Assembly (NCBI RefSeq): GCF_001753245.1
Contig: NZ_CP017415.1
Span: forward strand, 2,626,040-2,690,039
Length of the DNA: 64,000 nucleotides
Reading direction: 5' to 3'
Source of the DNA: Acidihalobacter yilgarnensis
Lineage (GTDB): Bacteria; Pseudomonadota; Gammaproteobacteria; DSM-5130; Acidihalobacteraceae
The notes under the pieces are model-generated. The model ran no database searches and was not told the DNA's origin. It saw nothing but the letters and a program-made list of their open reading frames with translations. This document shows positions 35,431 to 43,746 of this stretch, one piece after another; position 1 is the first letter of the stretch, and every line of letters begins with the position of its first letter. The position numbers were made by a program, and so were the translations under genes.

Positions 35431-36567
35431 TTAGCCCGCGTCCGCGGCAAAGAAATCCCGCATGACCGGCGCAAAACGGGGCTCGTCGATCAGGAAGGCA
35501 TCGTGTCCCTGCGGCGAGTCCAGGCCTGCATAGCGCACCCGCGCGCCGGCGCGCCGCAAACCATCGGCCAGCGCCCGCTGCTGGGATTCCGGAAACAGGG
35601 TATCGGTACGCACCCCGATCACCAACGCCTCAAGTCCGCCGAGACGTGCCAGCGCGGCGTCCAACTCGCCATCGCCATGATCGGCCGCATCGAAATCGTC
35701 CATCGCCCGAGAAAGCGCCAGATAGGCATTGGCGTCGAAGCCTAGTGCGAACTTGCTCGCATTGTGAGCCAGATAGGACTCAACCTCGAACTGATCCGCC
35801 GCCGAATGCGCAGACGCGCGTCGATGGCCGAAACGCTGCTCCCACTCCTCCGGCGAGCGGTAGCAGGAAATACCGAGTTTACGTGCCAGACGCATGCCAT
35901 CGACGGGACCCGGCGCGGTGTAGCGCCCATCGGCCCAAGCCGGGTCCGCACGCACGATCTCGCGCTGCAGGGAACGCATGGCAATGGCGTGCGCACTGGG
36001 GTGGGCCGCCGAGCTGATCAGCACCAGCCGGTCGAGCATTTCCGGCGTCTGCAGTGCAAAGGCCAATGCGCTCATCCCGCCGAGCGAAGCGCCGACCATC
36101 GCCGATAAACGGCGCAACCCCAGTGCACGCAATAGTTCACGCCCAGCGGCGGCGATGTCCTCCACCGACAGGCGCGGGAAGTCGGGACCATAGGGTCGGC
36201 CAGTGGCCGGGTCAATCGATGCGGGGCCGGTACTACCGTAGCAACTACCCAGCGAATTGACGCAAATGACGTAGTGCCGGTTCGTGTCGAGCGGCTTGCC
36301 CGGTCCCAGCATGTACTCCCACCAGCCCGGCTGGGGATCGCAGACCGAGGTCGCAACATGCGCATTGGCCGACAGACCGCTGAAGATCAGTACCGCGTTG
36401 TCGCGCGCTGCATTCAATGTACCCCAGCTTTCGTAGGAGATTTCAAGTCGCGGTAGCACGCCTCCGCGATAAAACGAGAACGGCTTCTCCAGGCTAAGGC
36501 TACGCGTCCCGCGGGACGGCACGGGGCCATCGGCCGACGGTTGATTGGCAAGGACTGTTGAGGGCAT
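35431..36567 (-). CDS. metX: MetX/SST-type (homo)serine O-acyltransferase
   Basis: The 378-residue alpha/beta-hydrolase enzyme activates the hydroxyl of homoserine or serine for sulfur assimilation. Visible motifs are the nucleophile elbow GASLGGMS, NSLGSCYGSTGPASIDP, and the C-terminal catalytic His in SPQGHDAFL. The elbow is GASLGGM rather than the GGSMGGMQ usual for homoserine acetyltransferases, and NSLGSC is typical of serine O-succinyltransferase relatives. Substrate is therefore uncertain. The start at 36,567 has AGGA upstream. Confidence 0.85.
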   Translation of the reverse strand: MPSTVLANQPSADGPVPSRGTRSLSLEKPFSFYRGGVLPRLEISYESWGTLNAARDNAVLIFSGLSANAHVATSVCDPQPGWWEYMLGPGKPLDTNRHYVICVNSLGSCYGSTGPASIDPATGRPYGPDFPRLSVEDIAAAGRELLRALGLRRLSAMVGASLGGMSALAFALQTPEMLDRLVLISSAAHPSAHAIAMRSLQREIVRADPAWADGRYTAPGPVDGMRLARKLGISCYRSPEEWEQRFGHRRASAHSAADQFEVESYLAHNASKFALGFDANAYLALSRAMDDFDAADHGDGELDAALARLGGLEALVIGVRTDTLFPESQQRALADGLRRAGARVRYAGLDSPQGHDAFLIDEPRFAPVMRDFFAADAG

Positions 36568-36646
36568 CGGCGCACGTCCTATTTTCCGAGTGTGGCAGTC
36601 AACTATTCTGCCATTCTCGCCAATCGGGGATCGAAATACCAGCCCG

Positions 36647-38041
36647 TCACACCCCTGCCGGCGCCGCCCAGAAAGCCAAACGATCCGGCTCGCGTATCAG
36701 TCCGTGCGCGACCAGCAACGCCGCCGCACTCCAGGTTTGCCGTGTGTTCGCGCGGCGTCCGACCAGACGGCCGTGGCGGCCATCGTAGTATTCCGGCCAG
36801 TCGTCCACCAAGAGCCGCGGCTCAGCGATCTCCAGAGCGCGACGCGCCAGATCGCCGCGGCCGGTGCGCATGGCCGCACCCGCGAAGGTCCATAGCAACG
36901 CCGGCCAATTGCCGCCGTTATGATAGGACCAAGGCGTATTTTTGGGGTCCGAACCCGTCAGGAGCTGCCACTCCAAACCCGCCATGGCGGGATAGATCAG
37001 CTTCACCGGCATGCGGCCCACCAAATCCGACCACTGGGCCTCGTAAAGATTCATGATCGCCTCGGACTGAGCAGGCGTCGCCAGACCGAAGATCACCGAT
37101 AGCAGATTGCCAAAGGCGAAAAAGCGGAAATCCATACGCCCAGGTCCTAGGTTGCCGAGCAGATACCCGCCCTGATCCGGCAACCAGTCCACCACCCAAT
37201 CCGGGATGCTCTCCGGATAGATGTTGAGCGGATTGGCCGCATCCTGGCCAAAGGCCTCGGTCTCGTAGCGATGGATTTCATTGAGGCGGGCCAGATCGAA
37301 CCAATAAAATTGGCGCACATACTCGGTCAACTGGACGCGACGTTTCACGGCATGCTCCAGCATCGGAGTCGTCGCTTCGTTCGGTATCAGCAGCTCGGAC
37401 AGCGCATTGAGGCTGCCGAAAAAAAGTGCCTGTATCTCCAGAGGATGGCCGTACACGCCCATGCGCCGATCAATCATGAACGAACCATCAGGCACCAGCA
37501 GGGTGGGAAACACCTCGAAGCGGTCGTTGAGCAGCACCCCCAGAATCGACTGTAATCCACGCTGAAACGCGCGGTCCGCTGCCAGCTCGGTGTCGCCGGT
37601 CACGTGTACATAGGCCTGCAACAACAGCACCCACCACATCATCGAATCCACCGGCGCCACGCGGCCAATGGCTCGATCACCGAAATCAGCATGCAATGAC
37701 TCATGCCCGTCGGCCAGGCGCTCCACACGGAAACTCGCCGGCATCACGCGCGGCAGCCCGCGATGTCCCTCCATTTCCTCCTGCAGATCGCGGATGCGCA
37801 AGGCCACGCGCAGAAAATTGCGCACCACGTCATACCGCCCCTCGAACAGGAACACCAGGGCCGAGGGCACGAAGTCGCGGATGAAGCAGTCGGCGTAATT
37901 TTCCGCCGCGGTCCAGGTACTCAATGCCGCACGCGTACCCACGGGGTCGCCATCGAAATAAATCAACGACTCGGTCAGCAGCCGATGCGCCTCCCGCATG
38001 GCCTCGGTTTCGATCGGCATTGCCAGCACGTGTTCGCTCAC
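36647..38041 (-). CDS. GH100 alkaline/neutral invertase-like glycosidase
   Basis: The 464-residue protein resembles GH100 invertases, alpha/alpha-barrel enzymes that hydrolyse sucrose. Matching segments are FIRDFVPSALVFL (with a probable catalytic Asp), GRVAPVDSMMWW, and SYHNGGNWPALLWTF near the C-terminus. There is no signal peptide, so it should be cytosolic. The GTG start at 38,041 has GGAG at 7-nt spacing. It is separate from any sugar operon. Confidence 0.88.
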   Translation of the reverse strand: MSEHVLAMPIETEAMREAHRLLTESLIYFDGDPVGTRAALSTWTAAENYADCFIRDFVPSALVFLFEGRYDVVRNFLRVALRIRDLQEEMEGHRGLPRVMPASFRVERLADGHESLHADFGDRAIGRVAPVDSMMWWVLLLQAYVHVTGDTELAADRAFQRGLQSILGVLLNDRFEVFPTLLVPDGSFMIDRRMGVYGHPLEIQALFFGSLNALSELLIPNEATTPMLEHAVKRRVQLTEYVRQFYWFDLARLNEIHRYETEAFGQDAANPLNIYPESIPDWVVDWLPDQGGYLLGNLGPGRMDFRFFAFGNLLSVIFGLATPAQSEAIMNLYEAQWSDLVGRMPVKLIYPAMAGLEWQLLTGSDPKNTPWSYHNGGNWPALLWTFAGAAMRTGRGDLARRALEIAEPRLLVDDWPEYYDGRHGRLVGRRANTRQTWSAAALLVAHGLIREPDRLAFWAAPAGV

Positions 38042-38124
38042 TCGATTCTCCAGGCTAGGGTCACCCGTACGCGTCGCATATGGGAAGGAATACCCCGGAG
38101 ACTACTGGAGCGCGTCGCAGGGTA

Positions 38125-39399
38125 CTAGCGTTCCCTATCGGCGTAGAGGTAATCGCGCGTCGTCGGGACCGCGCCATGGGCGCGACTAAGCTGGATGTGG
38201 AACACCACGAGATCGCGCCACAGGAAAGATCCCTCACTGACCGCGAGATAAAACTCCCACATCCGACAGAAACGCTCACCCATGCGCTCAGCGATTTCAA
38301 CGCGATGGGCCTGGAAACGCCGATACCATTCGGCCAACGTCCAGGCGTAATGCAGGCGCAGAATTTCGACATCGGTCTGCATCAGCCCAGTACGTTCGAC
38401 CTCGCGGCTGATCTGGGACAGCCCCGGGATGAAGCCACCGGGAAAAATGTGCTCGCGGATCCAGGCATTGGTCGCACCGGCCTCATTGTTCGCGCCGATG
38501 GTGTGCAGCAAGGCCACGCCGTGCGGCGCCAGCAGCGACTCGACTTGACCGAAAAAGGCCGAGTAGTTCGGCTCGCCCACATGCTCGAACATACCGACGC
38601 TGACGATACGATCGTACTGCCCGGTGTGTTCGCGGTAATCGCGCAAGTGGAAATGCACGCGGTCCGACACCCCACGGCGCGCGGCCTCGGCCTCGGCCAC
38701 TCGTAGCTGCTCCTTGGAGAGCGTCAGCCCATCGACCTCCACGTCGGCATGTTCCGCCAGGTAGATCGCCAGCCCGCCCCAGCCCGAGCCGATATCGAGG
38801 ATGCGTTCGCCAGGTTTCGGCTGCAATTTACGCATGATGTGCCGACACTTGGCCTGCTGCGCGGCCTCCAGACTCATGTCTTCCCGCTCGAAGTATGCAC
38901 AGGAATAGAACATGCCTTCGTCCAAAAAAGTGCGGAACAAAGATTCGTCGAGATCGTAATGATGCGCCACGTTGCGGCGTGCCCGCCCGATCCGGTTGCC
39001 CTCCTGCACCAGCTTCACCAGTGGTAGGATTACCCGTCCGAGCCCGTGTGGCGGCGCCTCGGTGAAGCTGCTCATCAGTACCCGCAGCAGATTGCGCAGA
39101 CCGCCCTGGCCGGGGTCCCAGCCACCGTCCATGTAGGTTTCGCCAAGCTCGTATTCTGGATCCTGCAAGATACGGCGCAACGCCGAGCGGCGATGGATCA
39201 CCAATTCGGCACGGAGATCACCTTCCCCGAAATGCAGGGTTTCTCCATCCGGCAGGCGCACGGATAGACGTGCGCCACGGATACACCCCGCCAGTAATCG
39301 CCGCAGCAAGCTGGCTGGAGACAGGACAAGCGGGTGTTTGTGAAGCGTGGTCGCGGCGGGCCGCGTTGACCCGCCAAGCTCTTGAGATCGTCCGGACAT
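38125..39399 (-). CDS. cfa: Cyclopropane-fatty-acyl-phospholipid synthase family methyltransferase
   Basis: The product transfers a methylene from SAM to unsaturated acyl chains of membrane lipids. It has the SAM-binding motif RILDIGSGWGGLA near residue 190 and FYSCAYFEREDMSLEAAQ just before it, followed by GMFEHVG and the C-terminal aromatic region typical of CFA synthases. I prefer the ATG at 39,399 (MSGRSQELGG), preceded by GAGGGAG. The upstream ATG at 39,432 gives 11 more residues. Confidence 0.9.
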   Translation of the reverse strand: MSGRSQELGGSTRPAATTLHKHPLVLSPASLLRRLLAGCIRGARLSVRLPDGETLHFGEGDLRAELVIHRRSALRRILQDPEYELGETYMDGGWDPGQGGLRNLLRVLMSSFTEAPPHGLGRVILPLVKLVQEGNRIGRARRNVAHHYDLDESLFRTFLDEGMFYSCAYFEREDMSLEAAQQAKCRHIMRKLQPKPGERILDIGSGWGGLAIYLAEHADVEVDGLTLSKEQLRVAEAEAARRGVSDRVHFHLRDYREHTGQYDRIVSVGMFEHVGEPNYSAFFGQVESLLAPHGVALLHTIGANNEAGATNAWIREHIFPGGFIPGLSQISREVERTGLMQTDVEILRLHYAWTLAEWYRRFQAHRVEIAERMGERFCRMWEFYLAVSEGSFLWRDLVVFHIQLSRAHGAVPTTRDYLYADRER

Positions 39400-39589
39400 G
39401 GCTCCCTCATCGGCAATACGCATCATGGACATTTAAAGATGGTCGGTCATTTCTGGCTCCCGAACCATCACCTAAACTCTATAGACAAACACGCGTGCAG
39501 AAGGTCCCCACTCACCCATCATAATTAATGATCGACAAATTCGACCGACAAGGCACGAACCCAGTGCCAACATACGAGGAGCAAATCCC

Positions 39590-40105
39590 ATGCCCGGAAT
39601 CGCCGCCCCACTTCGCTACCTGCCCTCACTCACGCTGGGCGCATGTCTGCTCGCTGCCCCGGCAAGCCACGCAGAGGCCCCATTGATGGTCAAACTGCCC
39701 CGTTTGACACTGGATACGGCACAGCACATCGCCAAGACCGCCTTGCTTTCCTGTCGCGCCAAGGGCGTGTCGGTTGCGGTCACCCTGCTTGACCGCGGTG
39801 GCAATGTGCAGGTCGTGCTACGCGATACTCTGGCCTCGGACCTCACGCTCGCAATCAGTCGCGACAAGGCCTATACCGCGTTATCCTTCAACCAGCCCAC
39901 GGCTGCGCTGAGCGCGCGAGCGGAAACTCCGCTTGGCCGCATGCCCCGGATGGCGATGTTCGCGGGTGGCCTGCCCATTCATGCAGGTGGTACCCTCGTC
40001 GGCGCAATCGGGGTTAGCGGTGCGCCATCCGGGGAAACCGACCAAGCTTGCGCGAAGGCCGGGATAGACAGCCTGCAGACCGACCTCGACATGGCCGGCG
40101 GCTAA
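39590..40105 (+). CDS. Exported GlcG/HbpS-like (DUF336) protein
   Basis: The 171-residue protein has a signal peptide ending near ASHAEA, then a GlcG/HbpS domain: a helix rich in AQHIAKTALLSCRAKG, then LLDRGGNVQVVLRD, and the C-terminal VGAIGVSGAPSGETDQACA. Family members bind haem or small ligands. The signal peptide places this one in the periplasm. A 157-bp spacer precedes it. Confidence 0.88.
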   Translation: MPGIAAPLRYLPSLTLGACLLAAPASHAEAPLMVKLPRLTLDTAQHIAKTALLSCRAKGVSVAVTLLDRGGNVQVVLRDTLASDLTLAISRDKAYTALSFNQPTAALSARAETPLGRMPRMAMFAGGLPIHAGGTLVGAIGVSGAPSGETDQACAKAGIDSLQTDLDMAGG

Positions 40106-40162
40106 ACCCGTCACGGAACGACATATGAATCCCCAGCAAACCACGGGGGCCAGAGGAACCGC

Positions 40163-40597
40163 ATGTTCGGAAATGATCGCGGCCAGATTCGCCGCTACTA
40201 CATCGAGACTTGGCAGCGCCATTGCCGTGGGGAACCGCTCGATGCCCTCGGCCTCCAGATCGCCGACGTCATCGCGGTGCACCCCGAATACCACGCACTG
40301 TTTTCGCCCGATACCGATGTCCTTGAACGCGACTATGGCCCGGATGACGGCATGGGCAACCCCTTCCTGCATCTCGGCATGCATCTCGCCATACGCGAAC
40401 AGGTCGCCACCGACCGACCACAGGGACTGGCAGAGGTCCACCGAAGGCTGTGTCTGCGTCTGAACGATATTCACGAGGCCGAACACGGATTGATGGAATG
40501 CCTGGGGACCGCGCTCTGGGAGGCACAGCGCTCGGGACGCGCACCCGACGAGACGGCATACCTGGAATGCGCTCAGCGACTGGCCAGAAGCACTTAG
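40163..40597 (+). CDS. DUF1841 family protein
   Basis: The 144-residue protein starts MFGNDRGQIRRYYIETWQRH and has the family stretches IAVHPEYHALF and NPFLHLGMHLAIREQVATDR, plus HEAEHGLMECLG. The repeated His and Glu residues look like a metal site, but no function is established. RBS GAGGA lies just upstream. DUF1841 proteins are found mainly in beta- and gammaproteobacteria. Confidence 0.85.
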   Translation: MFGNDRGQIRRYYIETWQRHCRGEPLDALGLQIADVIAVHPEYHALFSPDTDVLERDYGPDDGMGNPFLHLGMHLAIREQVATDRPQGLAEVHRRLCLRLNDIHEAEHGLMECLGTALWEAQRSGRAPDETAYLECAQRLARST

Positions 40598-40610
40598 GGA
40601 GCGCCCGGCC

Positions 40611-41066
40611 TCAGGCGCCGAAAAGCCGCTGCCACCAACGACGACGGTTGTTTGCCAGCGGCATCGCATCGGCCAGATCGACCGGCGGCACCAATGACAG
40701 CACCCAACCCGGCGGCGGCGGATGTACGCTCGAACCACAGGACGAACCCAGGTGGTTCGGGTCAAAAATCTTGATCAGACGCGGGACGTCCAAATCGTCG
40801 GCATAGACGATGCCGCAATAATCATGATCGTGCTCGCGCCTCAGCAAAGCATCGATCTCGTCGATAAAACGCACCACTGCATCGGCGTCGGCCGGCACCT
40901 GGGGAGGCGGCTCGCCAACGGCGTAGACATACCAGCCCTCGCCCGCACGCGGCTTGAGGTGCGACCAGAAGGCATCGAGCTGCGGCCAGCGCAGTATGCC
41001 AACGGTACGCCCTCGATAGAGGGTCTGAAAATCGATTGAGGGGAGGGAGTGGGGGTCGGATGACAC
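40611..41066 (-). CDS. Hypothetical protein
   Basis: The 151-residue product (GTG start, MSSDPHSLPSIDFQTLYRG) is soluble, with an acidic middle segment (ADADAVVRFIDEIDALL) and a basic C-terminal tail (NNRRRWWQRLFGA). I do not recognise the family. It is convergent with the DUF1841 gene, and the frame is fully open with normal composition. Confidence 0.65.
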   Translation of the reverse strand: MSSDPHSLPSIDFQTLYRGRTVGILRWPQLDAFWSHLKPRAGEGWYVYAVGEPPPQVPADADAVVRFIDEIDALLRREHDHDYCGIVYADDLDVPRLIKIFDPNHLGSSCGSSVHPPPPGWVLSLVPPVDLADAMPLANNRRRWWQRLFGA

Positions 41067-41138
41067 GGAGTCAACCTGCTGGCCTGTCCACGTGCCCGAG
41101 CTGCAGACGCATCCCGAACACGCGGACTGCCCGCCGAA

Positions 41139-41618
41139 TCAGATGAACAGGCAAATGTCGCTTTCGCCGGCGAACTCAAAGAAGGTCGCGGCGCCGCCGA
41201 ATTCGATGCCGTCGACGAAGTCGGACGGGTTCATGTCAAACAGGTCCACCGTCATCTGGCAAGCGACCATGCGAACCTCGGCCTCTTGGCAAAGCTCGCG
41301 CAGCTCCTCAAGACTGGCCACACCCTTGGCCTTCATCTTGTTCTTCATCATCATGGTCATCATGCCTTCCATGCCCGGCAGCGCAGTACCGAGAATGGGG
41401 AACCACTTGTCCATACCCAGGGGCATGGGCATGCCGGGATTGCCCAGCGGGCTGACCTTCAGATCGAGTTTTTTCTTGAGCAGCTGCAGGCCATAGAAGG
41501 TGAAAAACACCTCGGTGCTATAGCCGAGCGCCGACGCCGTGGACGCCAGAATAAAGGGAGGATACCCCCAATCCAGAGTGCCCTTGGTCGCTATGATGGC
41601 GAGTTTTTTCTCAGACAT
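41139..41618 (-). CDS. DsrE2-type sulfur-carrier-like protein
   Basis: The ~159-residue product MSEKKLAIIATKGTLDWGYP belongs to the DsrE/DsrF-like family. It has the methionine-rich central insert (GMEGMMTMMMKNKMKAKG) and the conserved cysteine in VRMVACQMTVDLFDM that is typical of DsrE2. Such proteins carry persulfide sulfur in sulfur-oxidising prokaryotes. The second ATG (41,618) has GGAGG at 8-nt spacing. No rhodanese or tusA gene is adjacent. Confidence 0.85.
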   Translation of the reverse strand: MSEKKLAIIATKGTLDWGYPPFILASTASALGYSTEVFFTFYGLQLLKKKLDLKVSPLGNPGMPMPLGMDKWFPILGTALPGMEGMMTMMMKNKMKAKGVASLEELRELCQEAEVRMVACQMTVDLFDMNPSDFVDGIEFGGAATFFEFAGESDICLFI

Positions 41619-41691
41619 TTTCCACATCCTCCGCGAATAGATCGTAATGCTTATGCTAATATTCGAATGATTCTCCGATTAAGACGCTGTG

Positions 41692-42240
41692 TCAAGACTG
41701 CCCCAGGACGCGCGTCCCGGCCCCCTCACCCGCTTTGACACGCAACCAGACGAAGCGTCGCTCGGCCAGCCAGAAACCGCCGAACAGCAATACGACATAC
41801 AGGGCATCACCCGCCATCGCGTTACGCAGGAAGGGAATGCCCGCCACATAGGCCGCCATCAGCCCTTCGCCGGTCTTCGGATACAGGCCCATCACCCACC
41901 ACGAACCGAAATTGCTGAGCAGGAAGAAGGCCAGCGCCCCTGCCAAAGTACCGGCTGCCACCCGGCTCACCGTACGGCGACGACGCAAAGCGAAGCCAAT
42001 CAGTACGCTAACCGCAAAACCGGCGTACACGAAGGCCATTCCTGAATAGAAACCGATCACCCAATCGCTGATCAGGAGGGCGGCGAACGGCACCAAGAAG
42101 GCCAGCCGACGGTCATCAAGATGGGCGCCGGCGAACAGTGCCAGCGCGGCGACGGGGGTGAAATTGGGCCAGTGGGGTAGCAATCGCAGCGCGGCCACTG
42201 CAAAAATCAGCAGACTCAGCGTCAGCAGGCGTGGCGTCAT
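41692..42240 (-). CDS. DUF6580-type multi-spanning membrane protein
   Basis: The ~182-residue protein (MTPRLLTLSLLIFAVAALR) has five or six hydrophobic segments and NFTPVAALALFAGAHL, GLYPKTGEGL and NAMAGDALYVVLLF, the pattern of DUF6580. These resemble the S components of ECF vitamin transporters. Being last in a gene run that starts with a cobalamin riboswitch and btuB, it may take part in cobalamin-related transport; that is inference. The start at 42,240 has GGAG upstream. Confidence 0.75.
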   Translation of the reverse strand: MTPRLLTLSLLIFAVAALRLLPHWPNFTPVAALALFAGAHLDDRRLAFLVPFAALLISDWVIGFYSGMAFVYAGFAVSVLIGFALRRRRTVSRVAAGTLAGALAFFLLSNFGSWWVMGLYPKTGEGLMAAYVAGIPFLRNAMAGDALYVVLLFGGFWLAERRFVWLRVKAGEGAGTRVLGQS

Positions 42241-42276
42241 GGTCGGGTCTCCGGAGGGTTCGGTCAACCCGCGATT

Positions 42277-43176
42277 CTAGTCGTTCCAGAGCTGCGCCGC
42301 ACCCCTGACACCGCTGGAATCGCCATGATGGGCGATCGTCAGGACGGTATCGACCCGATCGGAAAACACGTACGCCCCCCAACGCGACGACACCGTCGCG
42401 CACAGGTCGGGGATATTCGATACACCACCACCAAGCACGATCACATCCGGGTCGAGCAAATTGATCACATGGGCCAATCCACGAGCAAGACGGTCGGCAT
42501 GGCGATCCAGCGTAGCCACCGCCAATGGGTCACCCGCAATGGCGCGCGTAACCACGGCCTCTCCCGTCTGCGCCCTACCACCACGCTCAGCATGGTCCCG
42601 AACCAGCCCCGGCCCTGAGAGGAAGGTTTCCAGGCAGCCGTGCCGCCCGCAATAACAGGCCGGACCTGGACGTTCCTCATCACATGGCCAGGGCAGCGGG
42701 TTGTGTCCCCATTCGCCGGCAATGGCATTGCCGCCCGTCAACACGCGCCCGTCGACCACGATACCGCCACCCGTACCGGTCCCCAGGATCACCGCGAATA
42801 CCACGCCCGCGCCGGTCGCGGCACCGTCCGTCGCTTCCGATAGGGCGAGGCAATTGGCATCGTTGGCCAGGCGTACCTCACGACCGAGGCGCTGTGCCAG
42901 ATCGCGCAACAAGGGCCGGCCATTGAGACAGGTGGAATTGGCGTTCTTGATCAGGCCGGTGGCCAGTGAGATCGCCCCCGGGGAGCCGACGCCCACCCGG
43001 CAACGCATCCCGAGCGTCGCTTCGGCGGCCTCGACCAGCGCACCAACGGTCTCGATGGTGGCGGTATAGTCGCCCTGCGGGGTCGGCACGCGACGGCGCA
43101 GGTGCTCGTGACCGACCTCGTCGAGCACGGCCACTTCAATCTTGGTGCCACCCAGGTCGACCCCCAGGCGCCACAT
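42277..43176 (-). CDS. ROK-family sugar kinase (Mak/NagK-like)
   Basis: The 299-residue kinase has the ATP-binding DLGGTKIEVAVLDE at the N-terminus, VILGTGTGGGIVV, and the ROK zinc site with the catalytic region (WGHNPLP, then CYCGRHGCLETFLSGPG). Close relatives are fructokinase and N-acetylglucosamine kinase. It starts directly after the adenosyltransferase gene stop (43,177), so it shares the btuB transcript. Its link to B12 is not obvious. Confidence 0.88.
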   Translation of the reverse strand: MWRLGVDLGGTKIEVAVLDEVGHEHLRRRVPTPQGDYTATIETVGALVEAAEATLGMRCRVGVGSPGAISLATGLIKNANSTCLNGRPLLRDLAQRLGREVRLANDANCLALSEATDGAATGAGVVFAVILGTGTGGGIVVDGRVLTGGNAIAGEWGHNPLPWPCDEERPGPACYCGRHGCLETFLSGPGLVRDHAERGGRAQTGEAVVTRAIAGDPLAVATLDRHADRLARGLAHVINLLDPDVIVLGGGVSNIPDLCATVSSRWGAYVFSDRVDTVLTIAHHGDSSGVRGAAQLWND

Positions 43177-43746
43177 TCAGCCTTCCTCCCCACCGGGGGC
43201 ATCAGGCTTCCGCCAATAGACCTCGCCCGCCCCACCCTCACGCGCAAGCACGCGGGCAAGCACGAACAACAGATCGGACAGGCGGTTAAGGTAACGCCGC
43301 AGGGCCGCATCCACCGGCTCACGCCGATTGAGCGTCACCAGCGCACGCTCGGCCCGCCGGCAAACCGCACGCGCAAGGTGACAAGCGGATGCCGCACGCC
43401 CCCCTCCCGGCAGGATGAATTCGCGCAGCGGCGGCAACGAGTCATTGAAGCCGTCGAGTTCGCGCTCCAGACGCTCGCTCGCGTCGAGCCCCATCAGCGA
43501 CTGCCCTGGCAAACTGAGCGAGCCGCCGAGCACGAACAATTCGTGCTGCACGCGGGTCAGGCAGGCACGCACCGACTCGGACAAAGCTGCCTCGGCGAGC
43601 ACCAGCGCCAACGCGCTGTTGAGCTCGTCGACCTCACCCATGGCGACCACCCGAGGCGCGTCCTTGGGCACGCGCGAACCGTCACCGAGCCCGGTGGTGC
43701 CGTCGTCGCCGGTGCGGGTATAGATACGCGTCAGCCGATTGCCCAT
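43177..43746 (-). CDS. Cob(I)alamin adenosyltransferase, PduO type
   Basis: The 189-residue enzyme makes adenosylcobalamin from cob(I)alamin and ATP. It has the N-terminal TRTGDDGTTGLGDG ATP-binding motif, EVDELNSALAL, and the C-terminal NRLSDLLFVLARV helix. Its ATG overlaps the btuB stop (TGATG), so it is coupled to the uptake receptor. Riboswitch control from 45,704-45,901 is likely. Confidence 0.94.
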   Translation of the reverse strand: MGNRLTRIYTRTGDDGTTGLGDGSRVPKDAPRVVAMGEVDELNSALALVLAEAALSESVRACLTRVQHELFVLGGSLSLPGQSLMGLDASERLERELDGFNDSLPPLREFILPGGGRAASACHLARAVCRRAERALVTLNRREPVDAALRRYLNRLSDLLFVLARVLAREGGAGEVYWRKPDAPGGEEG

